From: Palsa-883 sp963826975
GTDB lineage: Bacteria; Pseudomonadota; Alphaproteobacteria; Acetobacterales; Acetobacteraceae
Assembly: GCA_963826975.1 (NCBI GenBank)
Contig: CAWGZJ010000009.1
Span: forward strand, 186,001 to 250,000
Direction of reading: 5' to 3'
Length of the DNA: 64,000 nucleotides
This document shows, piece after piece, positions 27,914-36,607 of this stretch (within the stretch, counting starts at the first letter, position 1; each line of letters opens with the position of its first letter). Under the pieces are notes generated by a model, which was not told where the DNA came from, searched no databases, and was given only the letters and a program-made list of their open reading frames with translations. Position numbers and translations under genes: made by a program.

Positions 27914-30628
27914 CTACGCCACAAGCTGCGACAAGGCCCGCCGCCTGCCCGCGATCGCCGGCATGGTGGCGTCGAGCCGCCGTAGCAGGCCCGCGACCTC
28001 GGCGGCCGGGCGTGGCGGGCTGATGAAGTAGCCCTGCGCCTCGGTACAGCCCTCCTGGCGGATCTGAGCAAGCTGCTCGGCCGTCTCCACCCCCTCCGCC
28101 GTGGTCGAGATGCCGAGGTTCCTGCCCAGTCCGGTGATGGCGCGCACGATCATCGCCGCACTCTTTGCCGATGCCGAGGGCGCTCCAGCGCTTGCCGCCG
28201 AAGCTTCGGCATCGCCCGGCGCGATCTGCAGATCGCTGACGAAAGAGCGGTCGATCTTGATCTTGTCGAAGGGGAAGCGGCGCAGATAGCTCGGCGACGA
28301 ATAGCCGGTGCCGAAATCGTCCATCGATACCCGCACCCCGAGATCGTGCAGGCTGTGCAATATCGTCATCACCGCCTCGGTGTCCTGCAGCAGCACCGCC
28401 TCGGTGATCTCCAGCTCCAGCCGCCGCGCCGGCAGCCCGGTCGCATCCAGTATTTCGCGCACGATCGCCACCAGCCGCTTGTTCCTGAATTGCACCGGCG
28501 ACAGGTTGACCGCCACGCTCACATGGTCGGGCCAGAGTGCAGCCTCGGCGCAGGCCGTGCGCAGCACCCATTCGCCAATCGGACCGATCAGCCCGGTACG
28601 CTCGGCGAGCGGAATGAAATCAGCTGGTGAGATGCGGCCGCGGCTCGGGCTATTCCAGCGCACCAGCGCCTCGAAGCCGGTGACGCGATCCTCCGCGAGA
28701 TTGTACAGCGGCTGATAGTTGAGCTCGAACTCGTCGCGCTGTACCGCAAGTCGCAAATCCAACTCCAGTCCGCGACGGGCGTGCAGGTGCTCATCCATGC
28801 CGGGTTCAAAGAAGACGAAGGTGCCGCGCTCCTCCTTGGCGCGATAAAGCGCGACATCGGCCCGTTTCAACAGCTCCGCGCTCGCCACCCCCGGCTCAAA
28901 TAGCGCGATGCCGACGCTCGTGCCGATCAGAAGGTTTTGCCCTTGCACCTCATAGGGCGCGCCGATCAACTCAACCAGCCGCGCCGCAAGCGAGGCCGCC
29001 GGCGCCGGGCCTTCGACCGTGCTGGCCAGCACGATCGAGAACTCGTCGCCGCCAAGGCGCGCAATCACGTCAAAGTCGCGGGCGCAGTGGCGCAAACGTC
29101 CCGCCACCAGTCGCAGCAGTTCGTCGCCGGCGGCATGGCCGAGCGTGTCATTGACGTCCTTGAAGTGGTCGAGATCGAGGCACAGCACCGCGAAATGCTG
29201 ACCCATGCCCAGCCGGGTGACCGCCGCTTCCATGTGTTCCTGGAACATCGTGCGGTTCGGCAGGCCGGTCAGCGCGTCGTGGCCCGCCATGAAGGCGATC
29301 CGCTCCTCATTCTGGCGCTTCTCGGTCACGTCCTCGAAGGTGATGACGGCGCCGCCATTGGCCATCGGCTCGCGCGTGATCCGCACCATCAGCCCTGGCC
29401 GCAGCGCCACTTCGTACTGCATCGACGATCGCGCGGCCAGCAGCGCCGTGATTTCGTTGCAGACTTTGATCGGGTCCTCGTCGGGATACAAGCCATGGCG
29501 CATGGTGCTCTCAACCACCTCGGCTACCGTCATGTTCGGCGCAATGCTGCCTAGGGGCATGCCGCACACCGCGAAGTAACGTTCGTTCACCAGTTGCAAG
29601 CGTAAGTCCGGGCCCCACACGACCAAACCCTGCAACATGCTGTTCAACGCCGCGTCAAACTGCAGATTGGTGCGCCGCAGCTCGACCTCACCCTGACGGC
29701 GGGCGATGGCATTGGCGCGGAACACCTCGACCGCGCGCGCCATGGCGCCGACCTCGTCCGGCCGATCGGTTCCCGGCACGACCAGGTCGGTGTCGCCACC
29801 AGCAAGCTGGTTCATCAGTGCGGTCAGCCGGAGCACCGGTCGGGCGATGCCCCGCCCCACCACGACCGAGCCGAGCAGGGCGAGCACGGTGGCCCCAAGG
29901 CCGATACCGAGCACCAATTGCTGCGCATTGAGGCTCTTGCCGACGGCTTCGGCCACGAGCGCTACGCGACGCTGGGTCAATGCCTGCACCATTGCGTCAA
30001 GATCGGCGTGCACACGGCCAAAGTCTTCGTCGGCGCCCGCAGCAAGCAGCGCGCCGTAGCTGGCGTCGTAGGCGGCGAAACTCGCGGTGTCGCGCAGTTT
30101 GACCGCATAGGCGGCGAATTCCTCGCGCATCCGGATGGCAGCCGGGGGCAGCACCGCGCTGCTGGTGTCCAGGAAGCGGGCGACGTTCGAGACCTCCACG
30201 TCGAGCCGCGCGATAAGCGCCTCGGCGTTCGCCTTCTGGGCGGCCGGATTGGCTTCATTGATACCGGTCGAGAGCAGCGCAAACAGGCGGGTGTGCAGCA
30301 GCGCAATCTCATCCCTGAGCGTCAGGGCACGGTTGAGCGGCTCAAACACATCGCGATCGAGGGCACGCAGCGCCGCGGTGTTCTGCTCGCCCAGACGCAC
30401 CGCGACGGCGAGCATCAGGCCCATGAGCAACAGCGTGAGCGCCGGAATCAGCGCCACCTTGCGAGCGAGCGAAAGGTTGCTGAAGGCGGTGTCGAGTGGG
30501 CCATGGTGGCGACGATCCGGTGCGGCGAACGCCGCACCCGCCGGTGGCGAACCCGCCGGTGGCGAACCCGCCGGTGGCGAACCCGCCGGTGGCGAACCCG
30601 GTGGTGGCGAACCCGCCGGGATCGTCAT
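27914..30628 (-). CDS. GGDEF/EAL protein with HAMP and PAS domains
   Basis: A 904-residue membrane protein for cyclic-di-GMP turnover. Order: a repetitive start (five copies of GSPPA), a transmembrane helix (KVALIPALTLLLMGLMLAVA), a helical periplasmic sensor (about 80-230), a second helix, HAMP (about 245-300), and a PAS domain (FDAALNSMLQGLVVWGPDLR). A GGDEF domain with intact LGGDEFSIVL follows, then an EAL domain with FEALVRW, ELEITEAVLLQD, MDDFGTGYSS and KIDRSFV. Both active sites look intact, so it could make or break the messenger. Its ATG overlaps the stop of the Cache protein gene before it. This suggests the Cache proteins feed it a signal. Confidence 0.93.
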   Translation of the reverse strand: MTIPAGSPPPGSPPAGSPPAGSPPAGSPPAGAAFAAPDRRHHGPLDTAFSNLSLARKVALIPALTLLLMGLMLAVAVRLGEQNTAALRALDRDVFEPLNRALTLRDEIALLHTRLFALLSTGINEANPAAQKANAEALIARLDVEVSNVARFLDTSSAVLPPAAIRMREEFAAYAVKLRDTASFAAYDASYGALLAAGADEDFGRVHADLDAMVQALTQRRVALVAEAVGKSLNAQQLVLGIGLGATVLALLGSVVVGRGIARPVLRLTALMNQLAGGDTDLVVPGTDRPDEVGAMARAVEVFRANAIARRQGEVELRRTNLQFDAALNSMLQGLVVWGPDLRLQLVNERYFAVCGMPLGSIAPNMTVAEVVESTMRHGLYPDEDPIKVCNEITALLAARSSMQYEVALRPGLMVRITREPMANGGAVITFEDVTEKRQNEERIAFMAGHDALTGLPNRTMFQEHMEAAVTRLGMGQHFAVLCLDLDHFKDVNDTLGHAAGDELLRLVAGRLRHCARDFDVIARLGGDEFSIVLASTVEGPAPAASLAARLVELIGAPYEVQGQNLLIGTSVGIALFEPGVASAELLKRADVALYRAKEERGTFVFFEPGMDEHLHARRGLELDLRLAVQRDEFELNYQPLYNLAEDRVTGFEALVRWNSPSRGRISPADFIPLAERTGLIGPIGEWVLRTACAEAALWPDHVSVAVNLSPVQFRNKRLVAIVREILDATGLPARRLELEITEAVLLQDTEAVMTILHSLHDLGVRVSMDDFGTGYSSPSYLRRFPFDKIKIDRSFVSDLQIAPGDAEASAASAGAPSASAKSAAMIVRAITGLGRNLGISTTAEGVETAEQLAQIRQEGCTEAQGYFISPPRPAAEVAGLLRRLDATMPAIAGRRRALSQLVA

Positions 30629-31131
30629 GGCGGATCGGGTTTGTAGTAGCCGCTCGCGCAGATGGTCCGGTCATCGATCCGGACAATGTAGGTCACCTTG
30701 TGCTGAACGCGGCCTGTCACCGGGTTCGGCCAGAGATACTCCAGCCATCCCTTCCCCTGGGTCTGCCCAAGGCGAATCTGTGCGATGGTGGGCAGCTTTC
30801 CCTCGGCGTCGCGCAACGCCCAGAGGTTCTTGCCAACGAGCTTCGGGTTGCCGCCATGGGCGACGACGGTGCCGTCGGAGGCGACGCAATACACATAAAG
30901 TTCGCCGTCGACGAAGCCGCCATCGCGACGCGTGAAGTCCGTGAAGGCTCGCTCCTGACCAACCGCCTGGACGTGCGCCACCGCGCGGTCCACCAGCGCT
31001 TTCGCCTCTTCCGCCGTGCGGGCCAAAGCCGGCCAGGCCAGCGCGCCGGCAAGCGCAATACCAACCGCGCCGGCAAGCACGCAGCGGTCCCAGGCAAGGC
31101 GTGGCCACCCGGGAAGCGAGCCACCGATCAC
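30625..31131 (-). CDS. Secreted single Cache-domain protein
   Basis: A 168-residue protein if started at GTG 31131. That GTG overlaps the stop of the upstream paralogue (GTGA) and gives a signal peptide (VLAGAVGIALAGALAWPALA). The rest is a PAS-like Cache domain: ALVDRAVAHVQAVG, DGGFVDGELYVYCVASDGTV, VAHGGNPKLVGKNLWALRD, GWLEYLWPNPVTGRVQHKV and a final CASGYYK. It has no anchor besides the signal. The gene overlaps the GGDEF/EAL gene at its end, so it is likely a periplasmic ligand sensor for it. An ATG exists further upstream (31236), but that region encodes the neighbour in another frame. Confidence 0.8.
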   Translation of the reverse strand: MIGGSLPGWPRLAWDRCVLAGAVGIALAGALAWPALARTAEEAKALVDRAVAHVQAVGQERAFTDFTRRDGGFVDGELYVYCVASDGTVVAHGGNPKLVGKNLWALRDAEGKLPTIAQIRLGQTQGKGWLEYLWPNPVTGRVQHKVTYIVRIDDRTICASGYYKPDPP

Positions 31132-31645
31132 GGGTGCACGCCCTTGTAATAGCCCGAGCCGCACACCGTGTGATCGTCGACCTTCAGCACATACGCGGCT
31201 TTCAGCTCGATGCGTTTCGTGGCCGGATCGGGCCATTGGAATTCCAGCCAGCCGCTGCCTTGGGTAAGCCCAAGGTGGTTGATCTCGACGTTCGCCAGCC
31301 TGCCGTCGGGGCCACGCACGTCTGCCATGTTCCGCCCGACGATCTTCGGGTTGCCACCATGCGCGACCACGATGCCACTCACATCCTGGCAGAAGACATA
31401 GAACTCGCCGTCAACGAAGCCGCCGTCGGGGCGGCTGAAATCGGCGAAAGCCTGGTCACGCCCGGCCGCGCGGATATGCGCAACGGCGCGCTCGGCGAGC
31501 GCTTTCGCCGCTTCGGCCTGACCCCCTCCGCCGACGCGCCTATGGTGAGTGCGACCAGCATGACCGCAACGAGACGGCCCACGGCGAGATTCGCGAGTAG
31601 TATTGTCCGCGCTTCGGCAAGCATGTCACTACTGTCTGATATCAA
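31128..31645 (-). pseudogene. Second Cache-domain protein, frameshifted in a C5 run
   Basis: The N-terminal signal peptide (MLAEARTILLANLAVGRLVA, then VMLVALTIGASAEG) is in one frame, from 31645 or 31624. The Cache domain (QAEAAKALAERAVAHIRAAG, DGGFVDGEFYVFCQDVSGIV, VAHGGNPKIVGRNM) continues in another, to a stop at 31128. The change of frame falls at a run of five C at 31522-31526. One extra base there restores a complete protein of about 172 residues closely related to the next gene. This may be a sequencing error, a phase-variable tract or a pseudogene. Confidence 0.75.
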
Positions 31646-31839
31646 ACAAAGAGTAAAGCGATGGACTTGTTAATTGAAAGTAAACCGGTCAAAACTCTCG
31701 ACAGGCCGAGCGCCGCACAGGGTTGCAGGCGCGGCAGGTCATTCCAAACGGGTCGATTGCGCGGAACGGTCCTTCGCGCCGCAAGAACCGAACCAGCCCG
31801 CGACAGCGTGAGAAAGTCGGGCAGGCATTGCGGTTGGAC

Positions 31840-32124
31840 AGCAGGGGAACCGTATTTGGAATTTGCTTGACAGGCTCACCGAGTTCAGCACCGACCGCGT
31901 GCTGACCGATCCCCGGCAAATCCGCGTTTCGCGGCCGAGTGAACCGCCAAGACGCGGCCGAATGAACCGCCAAGACGCCAAGGCGCCAAGAAGATTTGGG
32001 GATCCGGAGGGATCGGGTGACGGGTCAATAGGACCGGGTGATATCTTGGCGCCTTGGCGTCTTGGCGGTTCACCGTCTCGCCGCGAGCCGCTGAAAGTGT
32101 GAATTTCAAATGCGACTGCCCTGG
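31840..32124. repeat. MITE-like element, copy 1
   Basis: A 285-bp palindromic element between the Cache gene and zwf. Its imperfect terminal inverted repeats run inward as CAGGGGAACCGTATTTGGAA on the left and, read from the right, CAGGGCAGTCGCATTTGAAA. A central inverted repeat has CCGCCAAGACGCCAAGGCGC on the left arm (a partial duplication precedes it) and the complement on the right arm. A second copy with the same body is at 60122-60375. It has no coding capacity. Confidence 0.75.
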
Positions 32125-32333
32125 GTTGGACAGGGCTTGGTCGCGATCGGCAGACAGTCCATGACGATTTTGGGTTAAGCTCGCTCACCGGCGTGAGCTC
32201 GAGGCATCTCTGGTGGGCAAAATCTGACAAACAAGCCGGCAGGTTTCATCCACTATTAACGATTTGGCAGGCCGATCGGCCCGACGCTCGGGTCGTGAGC
32301 CTCGGGGTTGGGCTGCCAGGACAGGAGCAGACA

Positions 32334-33802
32334 TTGAAAAAGATTCGCCCAGGGGTTGGTCCGCAACATCCGCAGGTCGTCGTCCTGGTGGGCGCGACCG
32401 GCGATCTGTCGCAGCGCAAGCTGCTGCCGGGCCTGTTCCACCTGGCGACCGCCGGCTTCATCCCCGGCTGCCGGATCATCGGCGTCTCGCTGGATGACAT
32501 CGACGCCGACGGCTTCCGCGCGATCGCGCGCGAGGCGCTCGACGAATTCTCGACCCGCAAGGTGAACGACGCCGACTGGGCGGCCTTCGCGGCAAGCCTG
32601 GACTACGTGCCGCTGGCCGCGGGCGCCGGCGTCCTCGGGCGGCGGTGGAAAAGGCCGAGCAGCAGTTCGGCGGCGAGAGCCGCCGCGCTGCACTACCTGA
32701 GCGTGCCGCCCAACGCCGCCTTGTCGGCGGTGCGCCTGCTGGGCGAAGCCGGTCTGGTCGAGCGGTCCCGCATCATCATGGAAAAGCCGTTCGGCACCGA
32801 TCTGGCAAGCGCGGTGTCGCTGAACGCCAGGCTGCACGAGGTGTTCGCCGAGGAGCAGATCTTCCGCATCGATCACTTCCTGGGCAAGGAGCCGGCGCAG
32901 AACATCCTCGCGTTCCGCTTCGCCAACGGCCTGTTCGAGCCGATCTGGAACCGCAACTTCATCGATCACGTGCAGATCGACGTGCCGGAGACGCTGGGCG
33001 CTGGGCAAGCGCGCCGGGTTCTACGAGCAGACCGGCGCCTATCGCGACATGGTGGTGACGCACCTGTTCCAGATCCTCGCGTTCATGGCGATGGAGCCGC
33101 CGACGGCGCTGGAGCCGGCGCCCATCAGCGAGGAAAAGAACAAGGTCTTCCGCAGCATGCTGCCGATCGAGCCGAAGGATGTCGTGCGCGGGCAATACAC
33201 CGGCTACCGCGTCCGAGGAGGGCGTCGATCCGGAATCGGATACCGAAACCTTCATCGCCCTGAAATGCTCGATCGACAACTGGCGCTGGGCCGGCGTGCC
33301 GTTCTTCCTGCGCACCGGCAAGCGGCTGGCCGAGGGCCAGCGCATCATCTCCATCGCCTTCCGCGAGCCGCCCAAGAGCATGTTTCCGGCCGGGCTCGGG
33401 CGTCGGCGCGCAGGGCCCGGACCATCTGACGTTCGATCTGGCGGACGCCTCGAAGATGTCGCTGTCGTTCTACGGCAAGCGCCCCGGCCCGGGCATGCGG
33501 CTGGACAAGCTGAGCCTGCAGTTCGCCATGCACGACACCGGACTGATCGGCGATGTGCTGGAGGCCTACGAGCGCCTGATCCTGGATGCGATGCGCGGCG
33601 ACCACACGCTGTTCACCACCGCCGAGGGCATCGAGCGGCTGTGGGAGGTGTCGACCCCCTTGCTGGAAGCCCCGCCGCCGGTGCGGCTTCTACGCGCCGG
33701 GCTCCTGGGGGCCGAAATGCGATCCATCAGCTTGTCGCCCCGCATGCCTGGCGGCTGCCGTTCGAGCGCGCCTGGCGCGATCCCAACGTGGTGGGGGCGT
33801 GA
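32334..33802 (+). pseudogene. zwf: Glucose-6-phosphate dehydrogenase with about seven frameshifts
   Basis: The coding sequence of zwf, the first enzyme of the oxidative pentose phosphate and Entner-Doudoroff routes, is recognisable from a TTG start with AGGAG before it. It reads VVVLVGATGDLSQRKLLPGL, RIIMEKPFGTDLASAVSLNA, FRIDHFLGKEPAQNI, AGFYEQTGAYRDMVVTHLFQ, VPFFLRTGKRLAEGQ and ends with APHAWRLPFERAWRDP. These pieces lie in different frames. Breaks are near 32637, 32687, 33000, 33214, 33397, 33690 and 33716. Residues between breaks are well conserved and include the catalytic RIDH. Either it is a young pseudogene or this stretch is badly sequenced. Confidence 0.85.
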
Positions 33803-33825
33803 TTGACAGGATTCGGACGCTCGGT

Positions 33826-33889
33826 ACCTCTGGTACCAGCCGCCCGAAATGCTGAACTCTTCTGGTATTATGTAGCGGACGCCACCACA
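33826..33889 (-). repeat. Dispersed repeat, left copy (inverted relative to 37470)
   Basis: Read on the minus strand this contains GCTACATAATACCAGA, then TTCGGGCGGCTGGTA. It matches the plus-strand stretch at about 37470-37534 (GCTACATCATACCGGA and TTCGGGCGGCTGGTA) over roughly 57 bases at about 80 percent by eye. The two copies lie in opposite orientation on either side of the accessory genes. Confidence 0.55.
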
Positions 33890-33932
33890 ATCGGCGCGAC
33901 CGCTTGGCCCGGATTCCATACCATATCCAGCC

Positions 33933-34330
33933 ATGCGAGACACCTACGCAATCCTGCCGCCCCGACGCAAGCGCGCCTACCTGGCGGGCGAGATCGCCCA
34001 AGCCGAACGGCAACTTGCCGACAAGTACAAGGGGCTGGCGAATCTGGACGCGACGATTCAGCTTTTCCAGCCGACGACGAACCTCGAGCTGATCCCAGCC
34101 ATCCGTCCGACCCGGCGCGGGCTGGTCTTCCGGCAGGGCGAGCAGATGCGTCTCTGCCTCTCGGCGCTAGGGGAGCTGGGGGGCCGTTGTCGGCCCGTCA
34201 GGTGGCGGAGCGCGCCATGCCGGACGGTGCGGTCTGTGCAGGGGGTGGGCAGTTGGTGTTGTGGGAGGTGGTGCGGTGGAAAGACGTCGAGAAAGTTGAC
34301 TCTTTTCACGCCCCGCCCGAATCATAGTCG
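33933..34330 (+). pseudogene. Conserved hypothetical coiled protein, frameshifted
   Basis: The N-terminal part reads RRKRAYLAGEIAQAERQLAD, LANLDATIQLFQP and IPAIRPTRRGLVFRQGEQM, then RLCLSALGEL. After a run of six G at 34178-34183 the expected continuation GPLSARQVAERAM lies in the next frame. One missing G would join them. Proteins of this form are widespread small hypotheticals with an N-terminal helical hairpin, and I know no function. The end in the second frame is at about 34327. Confidence 0.55.
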
Positions 34331-34599
34331 CTTACTTGATTGTTAACATTGATTTAATGCCGCAGGCCCGGTGGTTGCATACCCGTTCTGCGAGAGGCGC
34401 CGAGGGATTTGATTAGGCGTTCGGCTTGAAAGTGAACCGCCCATGAGCAACATACGTGCGGCACACGGTGTATTGCCACCAGTTATTTCAATGTGTTAAG
34501 CTCCAAACTCACGTATTTGTGAACACTGAAAGAGGTTAAAATTGGGCAGATTGGCAGTGTGGCGACTCGGAGGATTCGGGATGTGGGTAGGGCGGCTTG
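34331..34599. other. AT-richer intergenic leader of the three-gene operon
   Basis: The base composition drops in GC here. GTTAACATTGATTTAATG at about 34340 and GAGGTTAAAATTGGGCAG at about 34530 are AT-rich stretches that could hold the promoter of the operon at 34600. I cannot define -35 and -10 boxes with proper spacing. Confidence 0.35.
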
Positions 34600-34998
34600 A
34601 TGTCTGAGACGACGCCAGCGACGCCTCGGATGGGTTTTCCTACTGAGCCGGTCCCTTTTCATTACATCAAGGCCAACGACTTTCGCGTTGTTCATGTCGA
34701 TGGCGCGATTGGATCGGTGACGCCCCGAGGCTTGATTCACGCTGCGCTGTACAGTGAGCGGTTGCCCATTCCTTGGATGTCAACCCACCGCATAAAGCCG
34801 GACGGCCAGTTAGGGCCACCCGAGGCGCAGGATATTCGTAGCGGCCTGGTTAGGGAGGTTGAGGTCAGTCTCATGCTCGACAGGGGCACTGCGGAATCCC
34901 TTCGAAATTGGCTAACCGAGCAGATTTCGGTGCTCGACAATGCGTTTGCCGCAGCAGCGACTGCGGACGCCGCTAAAGCCGGAGACTCTTCACGATGA
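34600..34998 (+). CDS. Hypothetical protein, first gene of an uncharacterised operon
   Basis: A 132-residue soluble protein. The central part (PFHYIKANDFRVVHVDGAIG, TPRGLIHAALYSERLPIP, then VREVEVSLMLDRGTAESLRN WLTEQI in the second half) looks like a compact beta sandwich. It resembles small uncharacterised proteins of many bacteria and perhaps DUF3467. No catalytic motif, signal or membrane segment is seen. Its stop overlaps the start of the next gene (ATGA), so the two are coupled. Lower GC than the surroundings suggests transfer. Confidence 0.7.
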   Translation: MSETTPATPRMGFPTEPVPFHYIKANDFRVVHVDGAIGSVTPRGLIHAALYSERLPIPWMSTHRIKPDGQLGPPEAQDIRSGLVREVEVSLMLDRGTAESLRNWLTEQISVLDNAFAAAATADAAKAGDSSR

Positions 34999-35462
34999 GC
35001 TACGGTCCCTTGGTAGGCTTTGCGCCGACGCCGCAGGAAACGGCCTCGTCTGGACATAATCATTGGCCCATCATGGCGCCGACTGGGACGATCGCCGCGC
35101 TATCATTTGGATTCCGCCCACCGTCCCCGTCCGTCGGTTCTCAGCCAATTCTCCGATCGGCTGTCCGAATCAGCAACAAACAGTCGTTCGCTGCGCTGGC
35201 AGGACAATGGTCGAGCGAAACTGGCGCGCATTCGTCGCTAACGGTGAGGCAGCGGCACCCCGCTTATCAGGCAATCATATCGATGGGATGGGATGCTGTC
35301 CCTCTCCTTCTAAAAGCATTGCAGGATACGCCGGACTATTGGTTTCCGGCTCTCTCTCACATAACCGGCGAGAATCCCGTCGGGCCGGCGATTCGGGGTG
35401 ACTATGACAAGATGACCGAAGTTTGGTTGGGATGGGGGCGACAAAGAGGCGTGATCAACTAA
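34995..35462 (+). CDS. Hypothetical protein with HEAT-like C-terminus, second gene of the operon
   Basis: This 155-residue protein has a low-complexity N-terminal half. The conserved C-terminal part reads RHPAYQAIISMGWDAVPLLL, DTPDYWFPALSHITGENPVG and DYDKMTEVWLGWGRQRG. Proteins with this ending occur beside DUF7689-like proteins in many genomes, and no function is known to me. The ATG overlaps the stop of the previous gene, and the next ATG is two bases after the stop. The operon organisation is therefore tight. Confidence 0.7.
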   Translation: MSYGPLVGFAPTPQETASSGHNHWPIMAPTGTIAALSFGFRPPSPSVGSQPILRSAVRISNKQSFAALAGQWSSETGAHSSLTVRQRHPAYQAIISMGWDAVPLLLKALQDTPDYWFPALSHITGENPVGPAIRGDYDKMTEVWLGWGRQRGVIN

Positions 35463-35464
35463 GG

Positions 35465-35950
35465 ATGTATGGGCTCAATCTCCCCAACCTTACAATGGGG
35501 AATCATCATATTTCCAGCAAATACGATCATCATTACAATTGCGTCTCACATTCGATACTTGAAGAAGCGGTCCCTCTGTGGCCAGATAATTATAATCACT
35601 GGCCTGCCTCCGTGCAGAGGACGGAGACCATTGACGCGTTCGTGGAGTTTTTCAAATGTCTCCATTTTGAAGACGTACCACTACTGGCAACGTTGGTCAC
35701 GCCAGGATATTGGAAGGTTGCTATATATGCTGATAGCACTGGCTTCCCACTCCATGTAGCCCGGCAACTGGTCGATGGACGGTGGACAAGTAAGCTCGGA
35801 CTCAAAGTCGATATCAACCATGAAAACCTTCAATGTTTGGAAGGGGGTGATTTTGGTTACGTAGTAAAGATAATGAGACACCAAAGGACCGGAATACTAC
35901 CTGAACTTCCTCCCCTTGTTCCGCCAAAGCCATTGATCTACGTCCCGTAA
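35465..35950 (+). CDS. DUF7689-like protein, third gene of the operon
   Basis: A 161-residue protein. The pattern NCVSHSILEEAVPLWPDNYN HW, FVEFFKCLHFEDVP, GYWKVAIYADSTGFPLHVAR and DGRWTSKLGLKVDINHENLQ, then LEGGDFGYVVKIM, fits the DUF7689 family. There an N-terminal Cys, a His (LHVAR) and a later His/Asp resemble a papain-like arrangement: here C near residue 25, H near 100 and H near 119. This is my inference from spacing, not an established activity. In relatives the first motif is usually NCIAWA, here NCVSHS. It may be an effector, with the two preceding genes as partners. Confidence 0.65.
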   Translation: MYGLNLPNLTMGNHHISSKYDHHYNCVSHSILEEAVPLWPDNYNHWPASVQRTETIDAFVEFFKCLHFEDVPLLATLVTPGYWKVAIYADSTGFPLHVARQLVDGRWTSKLGLKVDINHENLQCLEGGDFGYVVKIMRHQRTGILPELPPLVPPKPLIYVP

Positions 35951-36058
35951 GCTACCGACACAGACATCGGCGCTTGCGGCCTCGATTAGGCTACCGCTGC
36001 GCCCGCTGCCAATACCCGGCCCAGGTCCGGCTAACCGGGTGCGCCAACGCCGCACCAG

Positions 36059-36352
36059 TCAGTCCGCCTTCTCCGCCCGGTGCCGATACCCACAACAATC
36101 CACCGAAGGGCGGCAAGCCATCGCCAGCGACATGACACCCTGCACTTGCCGGCAGTTAACCACCCGGCGGTGATCCTCGCGCCAAGCCGCCTCTTGGGCA
36201 TACCGGACCAGATAGGCGCCCGCGATGTGGTGGTGGTGCCCGATCTCGGCCCGGCGCATCCGGGAGCAAAATTCCTCGGCGCCATTGCTATTGCTATAGA
36301 CGCCGCAGACGCCGCGATCGGAATACGCCGTCTGATGGTCGATCCGCTGCAT
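36059..36352 (-). pseudogene. C-terminal fragment of an IS1595 (ISXO2-like) transposase
   Basis: The minus-strand frame reads NGAEEFCSRMRRAEIGHHHH, IAGAYLVRYAQEAAWREDHR and MACRPSVDCCGYRHR, the well-known end of ISXO2-like DDE transposases. Only about the last 90 residues remain, with an insertion near YSDRGVCGVYSNS. No N-terminal domain or inverted repeats are visible. It marks an old insertion in the accessory region. Confidence 0.75.
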
Positions 36353-36373
36353 GGCGTAGCGGGCTGGTAGATC

Positions 36374-36600
36374 ATTCTACGACGCGGCTTCACCGGCTTT
36401 CCCGGTTCGTCAAAGCGGAACTGAAGCGGGGTAAGTTGATCTATGCCGACTTAGCCGCCCGACTGAAGGAGCATGGCCGGCCGGACCAGCCGGAGACCAC
36501 CATCAAGACTAAGCTGAAGCGCGGTGCGTTCGTCGCTACTTTCCTGGTGGCGACGTTGGCGGCGCTGCGGATGGAGGGGATGCGGTTGGAGTACCTTTGA
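36374..36600 (+). pseudogene. DUF6471 family protein, 5' incomplete
   Basis: The frame ending at TGA 36598-36600 reads LSRFVKAELKRGKLIYADLA, ARLKEHGRPDQPETTIKTKL and KRGAFVATFLVATLAALR. It finishes in GMRLEYL, which is the DUF6471 domain almost complete (a helix-turn-helix-like small domain). No start codon in a normal position precedes it. The upstream side runs into the transposase fragment, so the gene seems truncated by that insertion. Confidence 0.65.
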
Positions 36601-36607
36601 GGCTCAG

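Noticed and set aside
36031..36393. Alternative minus-strand frame beginning near 36393
   Set aside because: The frame ending at 36059 carries the recognisable ISXO2-like residues; this one is its shadow.
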